Assembly: GCF_024166365.1 (NCBI RefSeq)
Contig: NC_064821.1
Coordinates: forward strand, 48,449,093 to 48,513,092
DNA: 64,000 bases
DNA from: Elephas maximus indicus
Taxonomy: Eukaryota > Chordata > Mammalia > Proboscidea > Elephantidae
Direction of reading: 5' to 3'
The notes beneath the pieces were generated by a model, which saw nothing but the letters and a program-made list of their open reading frames with translations, made no database searches and had not been told where the DNA came from. Both the position numbers and the translations under genes were made by a program. Positions 20,167 through 33,969 of this stretch are shown here, one piece after another (the stretch's first letter is position 1; each line of letters starts with the position of its first letter).

Positions 20167-23100
20167 CTAGGGCAAGAAACAAAGAAAGCGGGGGTGGGGG
20201 TGGGGTGGGGGGGTGGGGGATGGGGAAGGCCAGGACAGGTGCAATGCTGGCCCAGGCTTGTGAACCACTAAGATGTTTCTAGGGGGCCAATTTTATTCTA
20301 CTCTCGGAGGAGGAACACAGCTAGAAGATTGGGTCCTGCTCCCAAGTGTCAAAAAATGAACCCTAGCCTTTTGACAGGAGCCCTGGTGGTGCCAGTGGCA
20401 TAATCCGTGGAAAATGGCACCTATGGCAAGCACTGAATTTGCACCGCTGTCCAATCACCTGACACCCATCTTTTAGATAGTTTTATCATAATATCTGCTC
20501 AAAAAGGAAAGTATTAGTTTTAACTTGCTGAATGATCTTTCACAGCTGGCAATGGAAACTGCAATGGTTAATAGAAACTGCTCTGCAGTGCTCCCCTCAA
20601 ATGGCGCACAGGGCATGTACCTTACCTGCCGTACCTTAGATACGCCTCTAGGTGGCGCAATGGCTAAATGCCACAATGGTTAAGTGCTCAGCTGCTAACT
20701 GAAAGGTCTGCGGTTCAATTCCACCAGGGGCTCTGGAGGAGAAAAGACCTGGAGATCTACTCCCGTAAAGAAAACAGCCCAGGAAAATCTACTTGTCATA
20801 TAGGGTCGCTATGAGTCAGAATCGATTGAACAGCACACAACAACAGCAGCAGCAGCATCTGCCTTTTGACAATGGCGACATCATGTCCTCTGAGCCTTAA
20901 GATGTTGACAACATCGAGTTGGTGGGCACATCCTCAGAAGACAGGAAGGAGGTGACAGGCGGGTTTCTCGCTCTTGCTCTAACTTGCTTTCTGTTGTCTG
21001 TTGAACTCACAGACCAGAGTCTCTAAGCAATGAGCCCTACATAGTTGGAGTGTCTGAACTCCTTCCGTACATGGGAAACTGGCCTATTTAAGGAGTTACC
21101 TGAAGTGGGTGTCACAGGTGTTTTAGGGAACTGTGGACACGTGAGTCTACTCTTGCTGAATTAGCACTCTTAGTAGAAGGGGGGCTACTGCTCCTTTCCC
21201 GGAGCCCCTTCTGCCTGGGGGTTGGGGCAGAGTGGGAGAGGAAGTGGGGAGGTGACTGCCCACCCACACTGCCCGTAGGCAGGTGTCCTCACTCACCTGG
21301 ATGGAAGGGAACACAAAGCCAACAATGAAGTTGGTGGCCCAGTGCACAGCTCCATCCACCATGAATGCGGCCGGCCGGGACGACTGTAGAAAGATCTCGG
21401 TCCTCACCACAGATGGGACAGGACCTTGGGGTAGAGAGCACAAGATGGGTGGCTGGAGCAGGGCTCCCAGGAGCCTCCCTGGCTAGTGGTCTATGTCCTG
21501 CTCTGGCCTCCTTCCCAGGCATCTCAAGTATTGTCTATTCCAGATGGTCAGGAGAAGCAGCTGCTTTCTCCAAGCAGGACAGCAGCGTCCATGCATGCAC
21601 TCCTCCCCTTCTTCAGTCCTCCTGGGCACACCAGGAGCTGAGCAGCACAGTGGTGGGCACAACCGCATCAGAGTTCACTAAGGCCAACACCATGATCTGT
21701 GTGGACAACCCTGCTGTGACCAGAAAGAGCCCCACCCATACCACAACAGGTGGCTGAAAAATCCACTCACTTGGTGAAGTTGGCCAGGGGAACCTTGGAT
21801 TTAATTCCCCTTATTCAGTTTCTCCAAGGTCAAAGCTGCTCAAAACAGGTTTAGAGAAATGAAATGAAGGCTTCTCAGGAGTAGCGGGGAGCTGGGTCCA
21901 TGGAATGAATGGGCCTTATTCTCACAGATGTCGGAGTCCCTGAGTGGTGCAAGGGGTTAATGTGCTCAGCTGCTAACCAAAAGGTTGGAAGTTCAAGTCC
22001 ACCCAGGGGTACCTCAAAAGCAAGGTCTGGCAATCTACTTCTGAAAAATCGACCAATGAAAACCCTATGGAGCACAGCTCTACTCTGACATTCATGGGGT
22101 CACCACGAGTTGGAGTTGATTCGATGGCAACTGGTTTTCTTACCGGTGCCAAGCATTTTCTCAAGCCCCTTGCTCTCTGTGAGTGTCCCTCATCAAATTC
22201 TTAGGGAGGCAATTGAGAGACTGGCGCTCCTGAGCGCCTGTGCTAGGGACGTGCTGCCCTCCTCTGGCAGATCTGAGGAATGGCAGATGCCTGCTGGTTA
22301 CACCTTCCCCTGGGTCTAAGTCAATGCTTTTTCCAACCATTTTGCCTTGTCTAAAATGTCTAAATGTATTTCCCCCGAACTGCCACCCCTTCCAGTGAAA
22401 TTTTAATACCACAGATATAATACATATCTGTTTATGTACTCTATGTCTTTATATGCAAAAAAAAAAAAAAAAAGTTAAGATCCCCACCTCCCCAAGAACC
22501 AATTTCCACTCCCTTGGGGTTTTTTTTTTGGGGGGGGGGGTTGGTACTAGGAGCCCTGATGTTGCAGTGATTAAAGTGCTCAGTTGCAAACTAAAAGGTT
22601 GGCAGCTCAAACCCACCAGTCACTCCACAGGAGAAAGATGTGGCAGTCTGCTTCTGTAAAGATTACAGCCTTGGAAACCCTATGAGGGAGTTCTCCCTGT
22701 CCTAGAGCAGCTGTGAGTTGGAATCAAGTCAATGGCAATGGGTTTGGTTTTGGTTTGGGGGTGGTACAACCCCAGGTGGTGTAAACGGTTTGCACTGGAT
22801 TACTAACCTAAAAGTTGGTGATTTGAACTCACCCAGTAACCCCGAGGAAGAAAGGCCTGGTGATCTGTTTCCGTAAAGATCACAGCCAAGAAAATCGTAT
22901 GCAGCGGTCCTACTCTATAACACATGGAGTTGCCATAAGTCAGAATCAACTAGAAGGCAACTGGTTTGGTTCTTTTTTGGGGTGGGGGGTAGGGTTAGAA
23001 GTGATATGCTCTGTTGCAAGTGAATGGTCTAATGGATGGAGACAAGGGGTTATTCAAAGCCCCCCGAGGAAGTCGCCCTTAGGACTCCTACGTGTGCTGA

Positions 23101-26100
23101 AGTGCAACACTGTGTCACTGGGGAGGGAGCCTCTTCATCAGAGCCCTTCCCAGGAGGGGGGGCTGGTGAGGGGGTTACCTGCACAGCCCCCTGGCCTGCC
23201 TCTCCCTGTACTGTGGGGGAACGGCCATGTGCTCTGATAGGATCTGGCTTAAGCGTCACTGTCAGCCATATCATCTCGCACCTGACGGCACAGGTGATTA
23301 CCCACTTTTCCCAGGAGGAGCCTGGGGTCTGGAGGAGGACAGGGGCTTGATACAGGCTACTCCACAGGCAGGAAGGAGTAGAACAAGCTAGAACCCAGGT
23401 GTCTAAACACACACTAGCCCATTCCCCAGAGGCCCTTCTCCCCCTCCCCACTCACTCATTTAAAGTGCACCAGTAAGGCTTCCTGCTGAAAACCCCGTTT
23501 CTCCAAGATCCTTAAATATTATTGCATTGGTCTTGTTCATGGCTGCATCCAAAGCTGGAAACACCCGCAGACTAAGCAGTTCTCCACTGATGTGTGTTAA
23601 ATGGGTCAGTGCCTTTATTCTGGTTTGTGAACAGCTCTTTCAAAACAAAGATTCTCCAGGGAATGTTGACATTGGAGTGCTAGCAGTCAAAGCTAGGAGT
23701 CCTGGTGGTGCAATAGTTAAGTGCTTAGCTGCTAACCAAAAGTTTGGCCATTCAAACACACCCAGTGAGCCCTCAGGAGAAAGACTTGGTGATCTGCTCC
23801 CGTTAAGATTAACCAAAAAATCAAAACCAAACCCATTGCCATCGAGTTGATTCAAACTCATAGCGACCCTATAGGACAGAGTAAACTGCCATATAGTGTT
23901 TCCAAGGAGGAACTGGTAGATTCGAACTCCTGACCGTTTGGTTAGTAGCCATAGCTTGCCATAGCTCTTAACCTGGAAAACCCTATGGGGCAGTTCTACT
24001 CTGTCACATGGGGTCACTATGAGTTGGGATCAACTCTGTGGCACCCAAGAACAACGGCAACAGCAACATGAGTCAAAGCAGGGAGAACAAGGTGGCCACA
24101 GAGGGGAGGGGAATCTGGAGTGTGGGGCTCCCGAGAGGTAGGCCCAGAGCTGTGTGTACAGGGAATAAGGGAACACGGGACTGTGGTGGACAACTTAGCT
24201 TGGGACCCTGGGCTTGGAGGCCGACACGGGCAAGTAGAGGACTTCCAGATGAACCCAGGCACCACCAATGGGGCCCAGATGGCTCGAGCTCCCTCTTTAC
24301 AGAGGCTTTTCTCTTTGTTGGGCTCTGGTCTGAATCTAGGCACATCCAGAGCCACAGAAGAAGATCAGTACGGCACCAGCCTGGCTCTCACATCCTTTAG
24401 GCTGGCAAGGCGAGGGAGGGATGCAAGTACTCACTGGGCCCGATGGAATGTCCCGCGATGAAGGCAAAGACACAGATGACACTGAGGTAAGACAGCTCAG
24501 GAACCGTGCTCTGTGGGGACAGGCAGGGCTGTCTGAGGCTGGGAAGGCCTGGTCTGGGACCTGAGAGTGTAGGTCAAGAGCCCTTCAAACACATGGGCCC
24601 ACCTGTGGGTCCATCTTTCTGCTATGGGAAGAAGGAGCCACACCTGGATTTCCCAGGGCCTAAAAAAAAATTTTTTTTTTTTTATGTAACTATGTATATG
24701 GGCCTCAAGCGCTCTGTGGGTAAGAGAGGAGGATGAGAAGAACGATTGACATGTAGCCTTTGAATGTCAGTGAGTACTCTCATCAACCTTACCTCGTGGA
24801 AGAGTAAGATAACAGCAGGGGCTGCTGTCATTACTTGCAAGCTGGTGCCAGGTGCTATTCTCTCCCCCTTTACATCCACTCTCACGTATCTTCAATGCAG
24901 CCCTCTGAATATATTATTGTTTCCATCCTACGTGAATGTGCAGACATTTCCCAGAGAACCCTGAACACAGACCGAGAAGAGACTTTGCCTTTCAGGGACC
25001 ATGGTGGCCTAATCACACGCTCAGCAGGTGACAGAGTTGGGATCTGGATACACTGTGCACTCTCTGGAGAGAACCCTTGTAGGAACCACAGGCCAGAAGA
25101 GCTGATAGACATCAACCCTCCAAAGGAGTGGCTGACAAAAAAAACAGAACAGTTTGGGCCAGGCATCTGGGTGAGCTGAGTGGGGAGGAGGGGACAAGTG
25201 TCAGACACGAGGGAAATGTGGCATGTCATCTGCCCATGGGCCCATGTCACATGGTCCAATCCTGGCCTGCCCCTTACTTGCTACGTGGCCTTAGGAGAGT
25301 TGATTTACCTCTCTGTGACTCAGGTTCTTCGTCCATAAGGTGAGGCTGAGAAAAATGGCCCCTTCCTCACTGGGTTGTTTATGAGGATTACATGTGTTGA
25401 TGCTGGTGAAGTACTTAGAACAGCTCCCGACACGCAGTCAGCGCCCTATGAGTGTTTCCTATCATGATTGCTAGTTCAATGGGAGAAGAAATGGAGTCAC
25501 TGGAAGTTGGAGTGACCCAAGACCACCTTGTTGACATGTGTGGCAGACCCTTGGTTGAAGGGCTCTTTGTACCTGCTGAAAGTTATCTGGACTTTCTACT
25601 ATATATGTTTAGAAAATTACAAATAAAACGTACGGGTTTATTGCTGGGGTTAGCTATTGTGTTTTAATCGTGTTAGTTGCCATCGAGCTGGTTTTCAACT
25701 CCTAGCGACACCATGTGACCGAGTAGACCTGCCCCACAGGGTTTGGTAGTCTGTAATCTCTACAGGAGATCTCCAGGTCTTTCAGGATCTTTGCAAACAG
25801 ACATCTTCCAATTCCTGCCCAATGGGCTCCTTCTCTGACATTCCAACCTGTGGGTACGTTGGAACCTCCAGCCTTTCAGTTAGCAGTCAAGCGCTTAACC
25901 GTTGTGCCACCAGGGACCTTGTTTTAATCTTACTCCGATATTATTACCAACTACTTAAGAGCGCCTATATCTTACTGTTTCTTTTTCCAGTTCATCCTGA
26001 TCTAGCCTCCAAGGTGTTTTTAATAATAAACCCACTGCCTTCGAGTCAATTCCGACTCATGGCGACCCTATAGAACAGAATAGAACTGCCCGTAGAGTTT

Positions 26101-29100
26101 CCACAGAGCACCTGGTGGATTCAAACTGCCCACATTTTGGCTAGCAGCCATAGCACTTAACCACTACACCACCCGAGTTTCCATTTTTTAATAATAGAGA
26201 CTGACATATATTTGGACAAGTGGTAGAATTTCAAGATAAGAGCTCTGCCCTTTGTTATAACCTAGAGAATTATTTAACAACATATTTATCAATCGGACCA
26301 GGCTCCTTTGCAAGAAAACCACATTCTTCCCACACTTCCTCCATCCCAACCCTCTAAGTTGCCTGGGGATGTTGCTGTTTGTGCTTCCGTGGAGGTTATT
26401 TCTTTCTTTAACTGGTCACATACAGATACCTTGGGAATCGACTCAACAGCGCACAACAACACAAGTCTGGAGCCCTATGGCGCAGTGGCTAAATGCTTGG
26501 CTGCTAACAAAAAGGTTGCCCATTCAAAACCACCCAGTGGCTCCATGGGAAAAAGACCTGGTGATCTCCCGTAGCTATTTACAGTCTAGGAAACCCTGTG
26601 GGGCAGTTCTATTCTGTAATACACGGGGTCACTATGAGTCAGGATCAACTGGACGGCACACAACAACAACTCTAGTTAACCTGTGGTCCACCCCTAAGTC
26701 TGTTCTCATTTTCCTGTATTTCTTGAATGGAGTGGTTTCTTCTTACTTAAATCCACACTTATTCATTATAAGCAGGTGTTTGCTAGGGTAGCAGCACTTG
26801 AGCATTTACACTGAAAAATACATATTTTATTGTAAATTGTTTTCTTTGTGCTCCTTTATCGTATGTTGTTGGATGCCACAGAGGTGATTCCAATTCACAG
26901 TGACCCATGTAACAGAGTAGAACTGCTCCGTAGAGTTTTCTTGGCTATAATCTTTTTTTTTTTTTAATTGTGCTTTAAGTTAAAGTTTACAGCTCAGTGT
27001 AGTTTCTTGGACAAAAATTTATACACACATTGTTAGGTGACCCTAGTTGCTCTCTCTATAATGTGACAACACACTCTTCCTCTGTACCCCAGATTTTCTG
27101 TGTCCGTTCAACCAGCTCCTGTCCCTTTCTGCCTTCTCATCTTGCCTCTGGACAGGAGCTGCCCATTTAGTCTCGTGTATCTACTTGAACTAGGAAGCAC
27201 ACTCTTCGCGAGTATCATTTTATGTCTTACAGTCCAGTCTAATCTTTGTGTGAAGAGTTGGCTTCGAGACTGGTTTTAGTTCTGGGTTAACAGAGAGTCT
27301 AGGGGCCATGTCTTCTGGGGTTTCTCCAGTCTCAGTCAGACAATTAAGTCTGGTCTTTTTACTAGAATTTGAGTTCTGCAACCCACTTTTCTCCTGCTCC
27401 GTTAGGGACTCTTTATTGTGTTCCCTGCCAGGGCGGTCATTGGTGGCAGCTGGGCACCATCTAGTTCTTCTGGTCTCAGGCTGATGGAATTTCTTGGTTT
27501 ATGTGGCCCTTTTAGTCTCTTGGGCTAATATTTTCCTTGTGTCTTTGGTTCTTCATTCTCCTTTGCTGCAGGTGGGTTTGGACCAATAGATGCATCTTAG
27601 GTGGCCACTCAATAGCCTTTAAGACCCCAGACGACTTGGTTGTAATCTTTACAGGAGCAGATTGCCAGGTCTTTTCTCCCACGGAGCTGCTGCGTGGGTT
27701 TGAACCGACAACCTTTTTGTTAGCAACCAAGCGCTCAACCATTGCACCACCAGGACCCCTTCCTTTTATTGTCAGGACATTGAATTCATTTACTTACTTA
27801 TGTTTGTGTGTGTAGGTAAGCGAAGGCATCCCTGAGTCTCATTTCAGGAGGCATGGTAAAGAGGGCATTGCACAATACTTGTATATAAAGGGGCAGGGAG
27901 TCAGCAGGTTGAAGAGAACCCACGTGGTCTAGGGTGCTGATTCCTCCCACCTCCCTGCCAGGTCCCAGTGGCCTGAGGGGCGAAAAATATGGTCCTGACC
28001 TGGAAGAGCAGAGCCAGTGTCAGCACGAGGCAGGCAAAGCCGCAGATGCCATAGCCGACCAGCAGAAGGCACCGCCGCCCTAGCAGCTCCACGGTAAAGG
28101 CCTGGAGGGGAAGGTGGGGTGAGGAGTTGCTCTGGCTCGGGGGCTCTGGGGCCTGTAACCTGGGCCTCTGCGTCCCCCACCCTCATTCCACCACTCCTCT
28201 TTGCTAGCCCTGCTGCGGGTTTATTGACAGGAGGTTGATGGTCATGTGGTCAGGCTGCACCCACTGCCCGTCACTATCCAAGTCATCAGCAGACCCTGGA
28301 TTTCACGCCCCATTCCCAGCTGCTCCAACGGACACACAGGCTGCCCAGAATCCAGCCTCAGGGTGGGAGTGTCCCCCACCCCCATTCCTCTTCCAGGGCT
28401 CTTCCCAGACAGGCATCTCCCACTTCCCCGCCCAGTGGGCCTCTTCTTTGATGTTCCAAGCTGGGGCTCTGCCCTTTCCTATTGGACTCCTTTCTTTACT
28501 TCTAATACTCTTTCTGTCTCTGCTCCAACCCTCTGCCACCCTCACCAACAGCGGGCACTCGTCAAGGGCTGACTCAGTGCCCGTGTGTACTATGTTACTT
28601 CCAATTCTCTAACAACCTTAAAGGAGGGGCTGTTCTTCACCACCACAAAGAGAGGGCCACTCAGACCAGTATTTATGAAAAGGGTGGGAAAGGGTCTCAG
28701 ATCAGCTTCTTCTCCAGCCTAATCCTCAGAAGCTGCCCCTCCAGGAGAGAGAGGCAGGCTCTCTTTCTGGCTTGAGTTTCTCCAAGTAGGAGAATGCAGC
28801 AGAAGGTTCTAGTCAAAGTTCTTTATCCTAGGGTAGGAGGGCTCAGATGACAGAGAATGGCCCTACCCCAGAGGGTAAAGGGGAGGGGAGCTAAGGGATC
28901 CAGCAGGAGGAAGGGTGGACAGACTCCAGGGAAGGGTTTGGAAATGAGCCAGGACCTGCTCCTCCTTCCCTCCCTCATTTCTCCCACCACTCTCTCCTGC
29001 CGTTTTTAACTCTCCCATCCCTGTCTCCCTAACATTCTAAATCCTCTGGAAGTTGACTGGGGCTTAAACTAAACCAGAAGGAAAAAAAAAAAAAAATCAA

Positions 29101-32100
29101 ACCCATTGCCTTCAAGTCAATTCCAACTCATCGTGACTGTATAGGACAGAGTAGTACTGCCCCATAAGGTTTCCAAGAAGCAGCTGGTAGATTCAAACTG
29201 CCAACCTTTTGGTTAGCAGCCATAGCACTTTACCAGTGTGCCATCAGGGCTCCATGGAAACTGTAATTAAGTAATACATTTCTAGAAGAAGTTTAACCTC
29301 ACAGGTAACCCAGGAACTAGGAATAAAAATAATAAGATAACTTGGGACAGGCCTAAAGAAAGGCCCGTCATGATCACATGGCTCTAATGAACGCACCTTT
29401 GTTGATTCACGTTTTTCATGGAGTGTAACTTGTTCAAATTCCCACATATGAAACTCTGAAGTAACAGTATCACACCAATGAGAACAGCACCAATATCAGA
29501 ATACCAGTATTGCAATCACCGTAACCATTTCACAAAAGAAGAAACTTGGATGTGAAGGTATTTGAGTGACCTGCTCGAGTTCACATAGCTAGGAAGTCCA
29601 CCTCCAGCCAGGAGCGCATGTTTCTCAGGCCACTCCAGGGCCGGTGCTGCCACCATCTCTAAGATGACTCTGTGTGGCTCCTCTGTGCCCACAGGAACAC
29701 TGCTAGAGACTCTCAGATGGGAATGGTGCCTCCAGTCACTCACCGAGATGACGGTCATCACTATGTTGACCACACCAGCCCCCACTGTGACATACTGGGA
29801 GTACTCAGCCTCCACGCCCGCCGAGGTATAGATCATGTCTGCATAGTAGTTGATCTAAAACAAAAGCACAGGTGCCATGAGGAGAGGCCCAGAGGCCCAG
29901 GTAGTGGCTTAACTCTTCCTAACACTTTCCTTTGGCACCAACTGCTTTACTCACTCAACTGCCTATGTTTCCTGGAAGTGATCCCCCATTTTTCTCAGAT
30001 CTGTGCCCTTCACACCATCAATAGATTCAGTTACAGCAAAAGCAACCATGTTCACACAAAGCAATGCCACCATCGGTTATGGCTGTGTGAGCAGGGGGTG
30101 GGTTCCTGGCACAGGCTGGACCAGTGACCCATCTTCCTGGAACCCAGCTCCATTTCAGTCTAGCTGGTTTCTTGTATAGAGGGAAAGGACCAAGGTGTGT
30201 TCTCTTGGGGACCGGGAAGCCAAGAACAATATTCTGGACAACAGAAGAAGGAAGCAGGCACATGGGGAGAGATGGAGTTGGGAGACAGAAAGAGAACTTC
30301 CTGGGCTTCATCATGTCATTCCACCCCTGCTTCTAGGCTATTCTGAAGGCCCCACTGCATTCCTGGGCTTCTGTTGTCTGAGGGATCTGGTTTTGTAAAT
30401 TAAACCTTGTTTCACTTAAGCTCTTTCTAGGGCTGCCTGTTACTTGCAAACAAAATGTTCTGTGCAATAAAATGTGACCATCTATCACAGCCCTCTATTT
30501 GGAACTCTGGCTTCTCCACTGAGTCCCCAACTCATTTCTGCTCTTGTTCTTCCTGGATGCAGGGCCGAACCTTGCACACAGAAAGAATGCGAAGGGGGCA
30601 GTGGTAGTTCATTCAGTGGTAGAATTTTTGCCTTCCATGCAGGAGACTCAGGTTCGATTCCCAGCCAAGGCACCTGATATGCAGCCACCACCCATCTGTA
30701 AGTTGCTACAATGCTAAACAGGTTTCAGCAGGGCTTCCAGACTAAGATAGACAAGGAAGAAAGGCCTGGTAATCTACTTCTGAAATATTGGTCAATGAAA
30801 ACTCTATGGATCACGGCAGTCCAATCTGCAACTTATCACGGGAATGGTGCAGAATTGGGCAGCATCTCGTTGTATTGTGCACAGGGCCGCCATAAATTGG
30901 GTGCTGACCCAACAGCAGCTAACAACAGCCATATCAATACTATCCATGATGTTGTTGTCAGATGTCATCGAGTCGATTTCAACTCATAGCAACCCCATGT
31001 GACAAAGTAGAACTGCCCCATAGGGTTTTCTAGGCTGTCCGTGGCATCAGGATTGGAGGAAGGCTCATAACAACCTTTGATATGCAGATGATACAACCTT
31101 GCTTATTGAAAGGGAAGAGCACTTGAAACACTGATGAAGATCAAAGACCACAGCCTCAATATGGTTTACACCTCAGCATAAAGAAAACAAATATCCTCAC
31201 AACTGGACCAATAAGCAACATCATGATACATGGAGAAAAGACTGAAGATGTCAAGGATTTCATTTTACTAGGATCCACAATCAACGCCCATGGAAGCAGC
31301 AGTCAAGAAATCAAGGAGAAGCCAACTCTTCAGACAAAGATTAGACTGGATTATAAGACATAAAACGATACTGGTGAGGAGTGTGCTTCTTAGCTCATGT
31401 AGACACATGAGACTGTGGGCAGCTCCTGTCTGCAGGCGAGATGAGAAGGCAGAGGGGGACAGGAGCTGGTTGAATGGACACAGGAAATACAGGGTGGAGT
31501 GGAGGAGCGTGCTGTCACATTGTAGGGAGAGTAATGAGCGTCACATGACAATGTGTGTATTAGTGTTTGTATGAGAAACTGACTTGAATTGTAAACTTTC
31601 ACTTAAAGCACTCACACGCAAAAAAAAAATCAAATGACATATTGCATTGGGCAAATCTTCTACAAAAGACCTCTTTAAAGTGTTTAAAAGCAAAGATGTC
31701 ACTTTGAGGACTAAGGTGAGCCTGACCTAAGCTATGGTATTCTCAATCACCTCATATGCATGTGAAAGCTGGACAATTAATAAGGAAGACGGAAGAAGTA
31801 CTGATGCATTTGAATTATGGTGTTGGCGAAGAATATTGACTATACCACGGACTTCCAGAAGTACGAACGGATCTGTCTTGTAATAAGTACAACCAGAGCA
31901 CTCCTTGGAAGCGAGGATGGCGAGACTTTGTCTCACATACTTTTGACATGTTATCAGAAAGGACTAGTCCCTGGAGAAGCACATCATGCATGGTAAATTA
32001 GAGGGTTGGTGAAAAAGAAGAAGACTCTCAACAAGATAGATTGACACAGTGGCTGCAACAATGGGCTCAAACATAACGACTGTGAGGATGGTGCAGGACC

Positions 32101-33938
32101 AGGCAGTCTCGTTCTTTTGTACACATGGTTGCTATGAGTCAGAGCCAACTCGCCAGCACTTAACAACAACAACAACACTTTACAGGAGCGATTTCTCCTG
32201 CAGAGCCACTGGGTGGATTCAAACCACTGACCTTTCAGTTAGCAGCTGAGCACTTAACAGTTACACCACCAGGGCTCCTTAAATACTATCCATAATTGTT
32301 CACCAAATGTTTCTTGAGTTTAATTAATGCTAAACTGCCTTCTAGTGGATCCTTGCAAGAGCAACCATGCGCACAGCAAGCAGCCTGCCCAGGACTAACT
32401 CCTCCTTCTCGCCAACACCGGCTTGCTGCTCTGGGCTCAGCGGCTGCCCCCTGGCCCCACGTACCGCGTTGACCCCAGAAAACTGCTGCCCGGCCATCAG
32501 CACAATGACGGAGATGAGCTGCCACCGCAGAGGCCGGAACGTGAAGAGGTTGAGCACAGACAGGCGGCCCTCAGCCTTCTCGGCCTGGTCCTCCACACGC
32601 ATTTCCTCTATCTCGTCCTCCACGTCAGCCCAGCCTCGCAGTGCCCTCAGAGCTGTGGGAGAGCAGAGCACGTCCCCCACCGCAGCCCCGTCTCCTCCAC
32701 CGCAGCTTTTTCGGAGGTTAAGGATAAACGGGGATGGCTCCCCCTCGCCTCTGCCTGCCTCCCCACCCTGGCCACAGGGTGGCCATCTTCCCAGTGCTAA
32801 GTGCTCACCTGACCCTAACTAAACCCAACGTTCTGACCATGTCCCCACCTGCACTGCATCCCACCCTGATCACCCTCTCAACATGCCGACTAACTCTGAT
32901 CCAACTCTAACTCTTACCCAAGCTCCAGCTGTGGACCCCAGCCCTGGAGCCCCCCTCCTCCCTCCATGGGTCTGCGTCTCCTGCACACACCCCCAGCCTG
33001 CTCTCCCCTCCAAGCAGGACTGGAGAGGGACAGGTTGGCAGGCATGGGGAGGAGGGGAAGGGAAGTCACAAGAGGGCTCTGACAGAGCAGCCTGCCTTGC
33101 AAATACCTCGTCGCGCTGTTTCCTCATCTCTTTTCTGGATCAGGGTGTAGCGGGGGCTCTCGGGAAAGAAGGGCAGGGTCAGGAGTTGAAGCAGCGCAGG
33201 GATCCCTGTGATGGCCAAGAGCACAGGCCAGCCTGGAAGGAACCAATGCCATGAACTGGAGACCCCAGGCCAGCCAGGGGACCCCTGGGGCTCCCAGCAC
33301 CCCTCACTGACTTTCTGCCAGAACTCTCTCATCTTAGAAGGTCACTCGCCTGTGATGTCTCAGCCCTCGGGCGAGAACCAAGGACAGAAGGGACATAGTC
33401 CTTGCCAGCACATGGCTGCCTGGGGCCCACCCACGAAGGGGTTCCACATTGAAGATGGAAAAAATAATTGAAAAAAGTATATGGGCTGTTAATTCATTTT
33501 GCAACAAGAGCATTGCTTTTTTGGGGAACAGTGTATGGTTTACAAGTTTGAGCCCTGGAGAAAGTGAAGCCACGTCTTGTTCCAATGTTATGGTTGGAAG
33601 GGGGGTGGTCCCAGCGCTGACTGTGTGAGCTCCTTCTGGAAGGTTTGGATCGAGAAGGTAGTGCTGAGATTTGACCAAGAGCACAGATTTGCACCTACCA
33701 CCAACCACCGCAATAGCTGGGGTGTGAACTGGACAGGTGATTTAGCCTCTCTAAGCCTCACTCTTCTCACCCGTAAAATAAAGACGATGATAATAATAGT
33801 AAATACCACAGAAGTGGAGGGGACTGAAAGAGACCACACTCACTAAGCACACAATACCAGTTGCTGTTGAGTTGACTGTGACTCATGGCAACTCCATGTG
33901 TGTCAGAGTAGAATTGCACTCCATCGGGTTTTCAAATG

Positions 33939-33969
<31 letters not shown>

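Larger units (their letters stand above)
30948..32280 (-). mobile_element. AfroSINE split by an RTE LINE
   Basis: Reversed SINE parts 30948-31035 (gatgtcatcgagtcgatttc to gggttttctaggctg) and about 32192-32280 (ctttacaggagcgatttctc to gttacaccaccagggc) flank a plus-strand RTE. The far end is about 185 bases from SLC2A7 exon 7. Confidence 0.8.

Noticed and set aside
30597..30670. Possible functional tRNA-Gly gene
   Set aside because: Stem mismatches, missing clean terminator and a SINE body directly after it show a SINE head.
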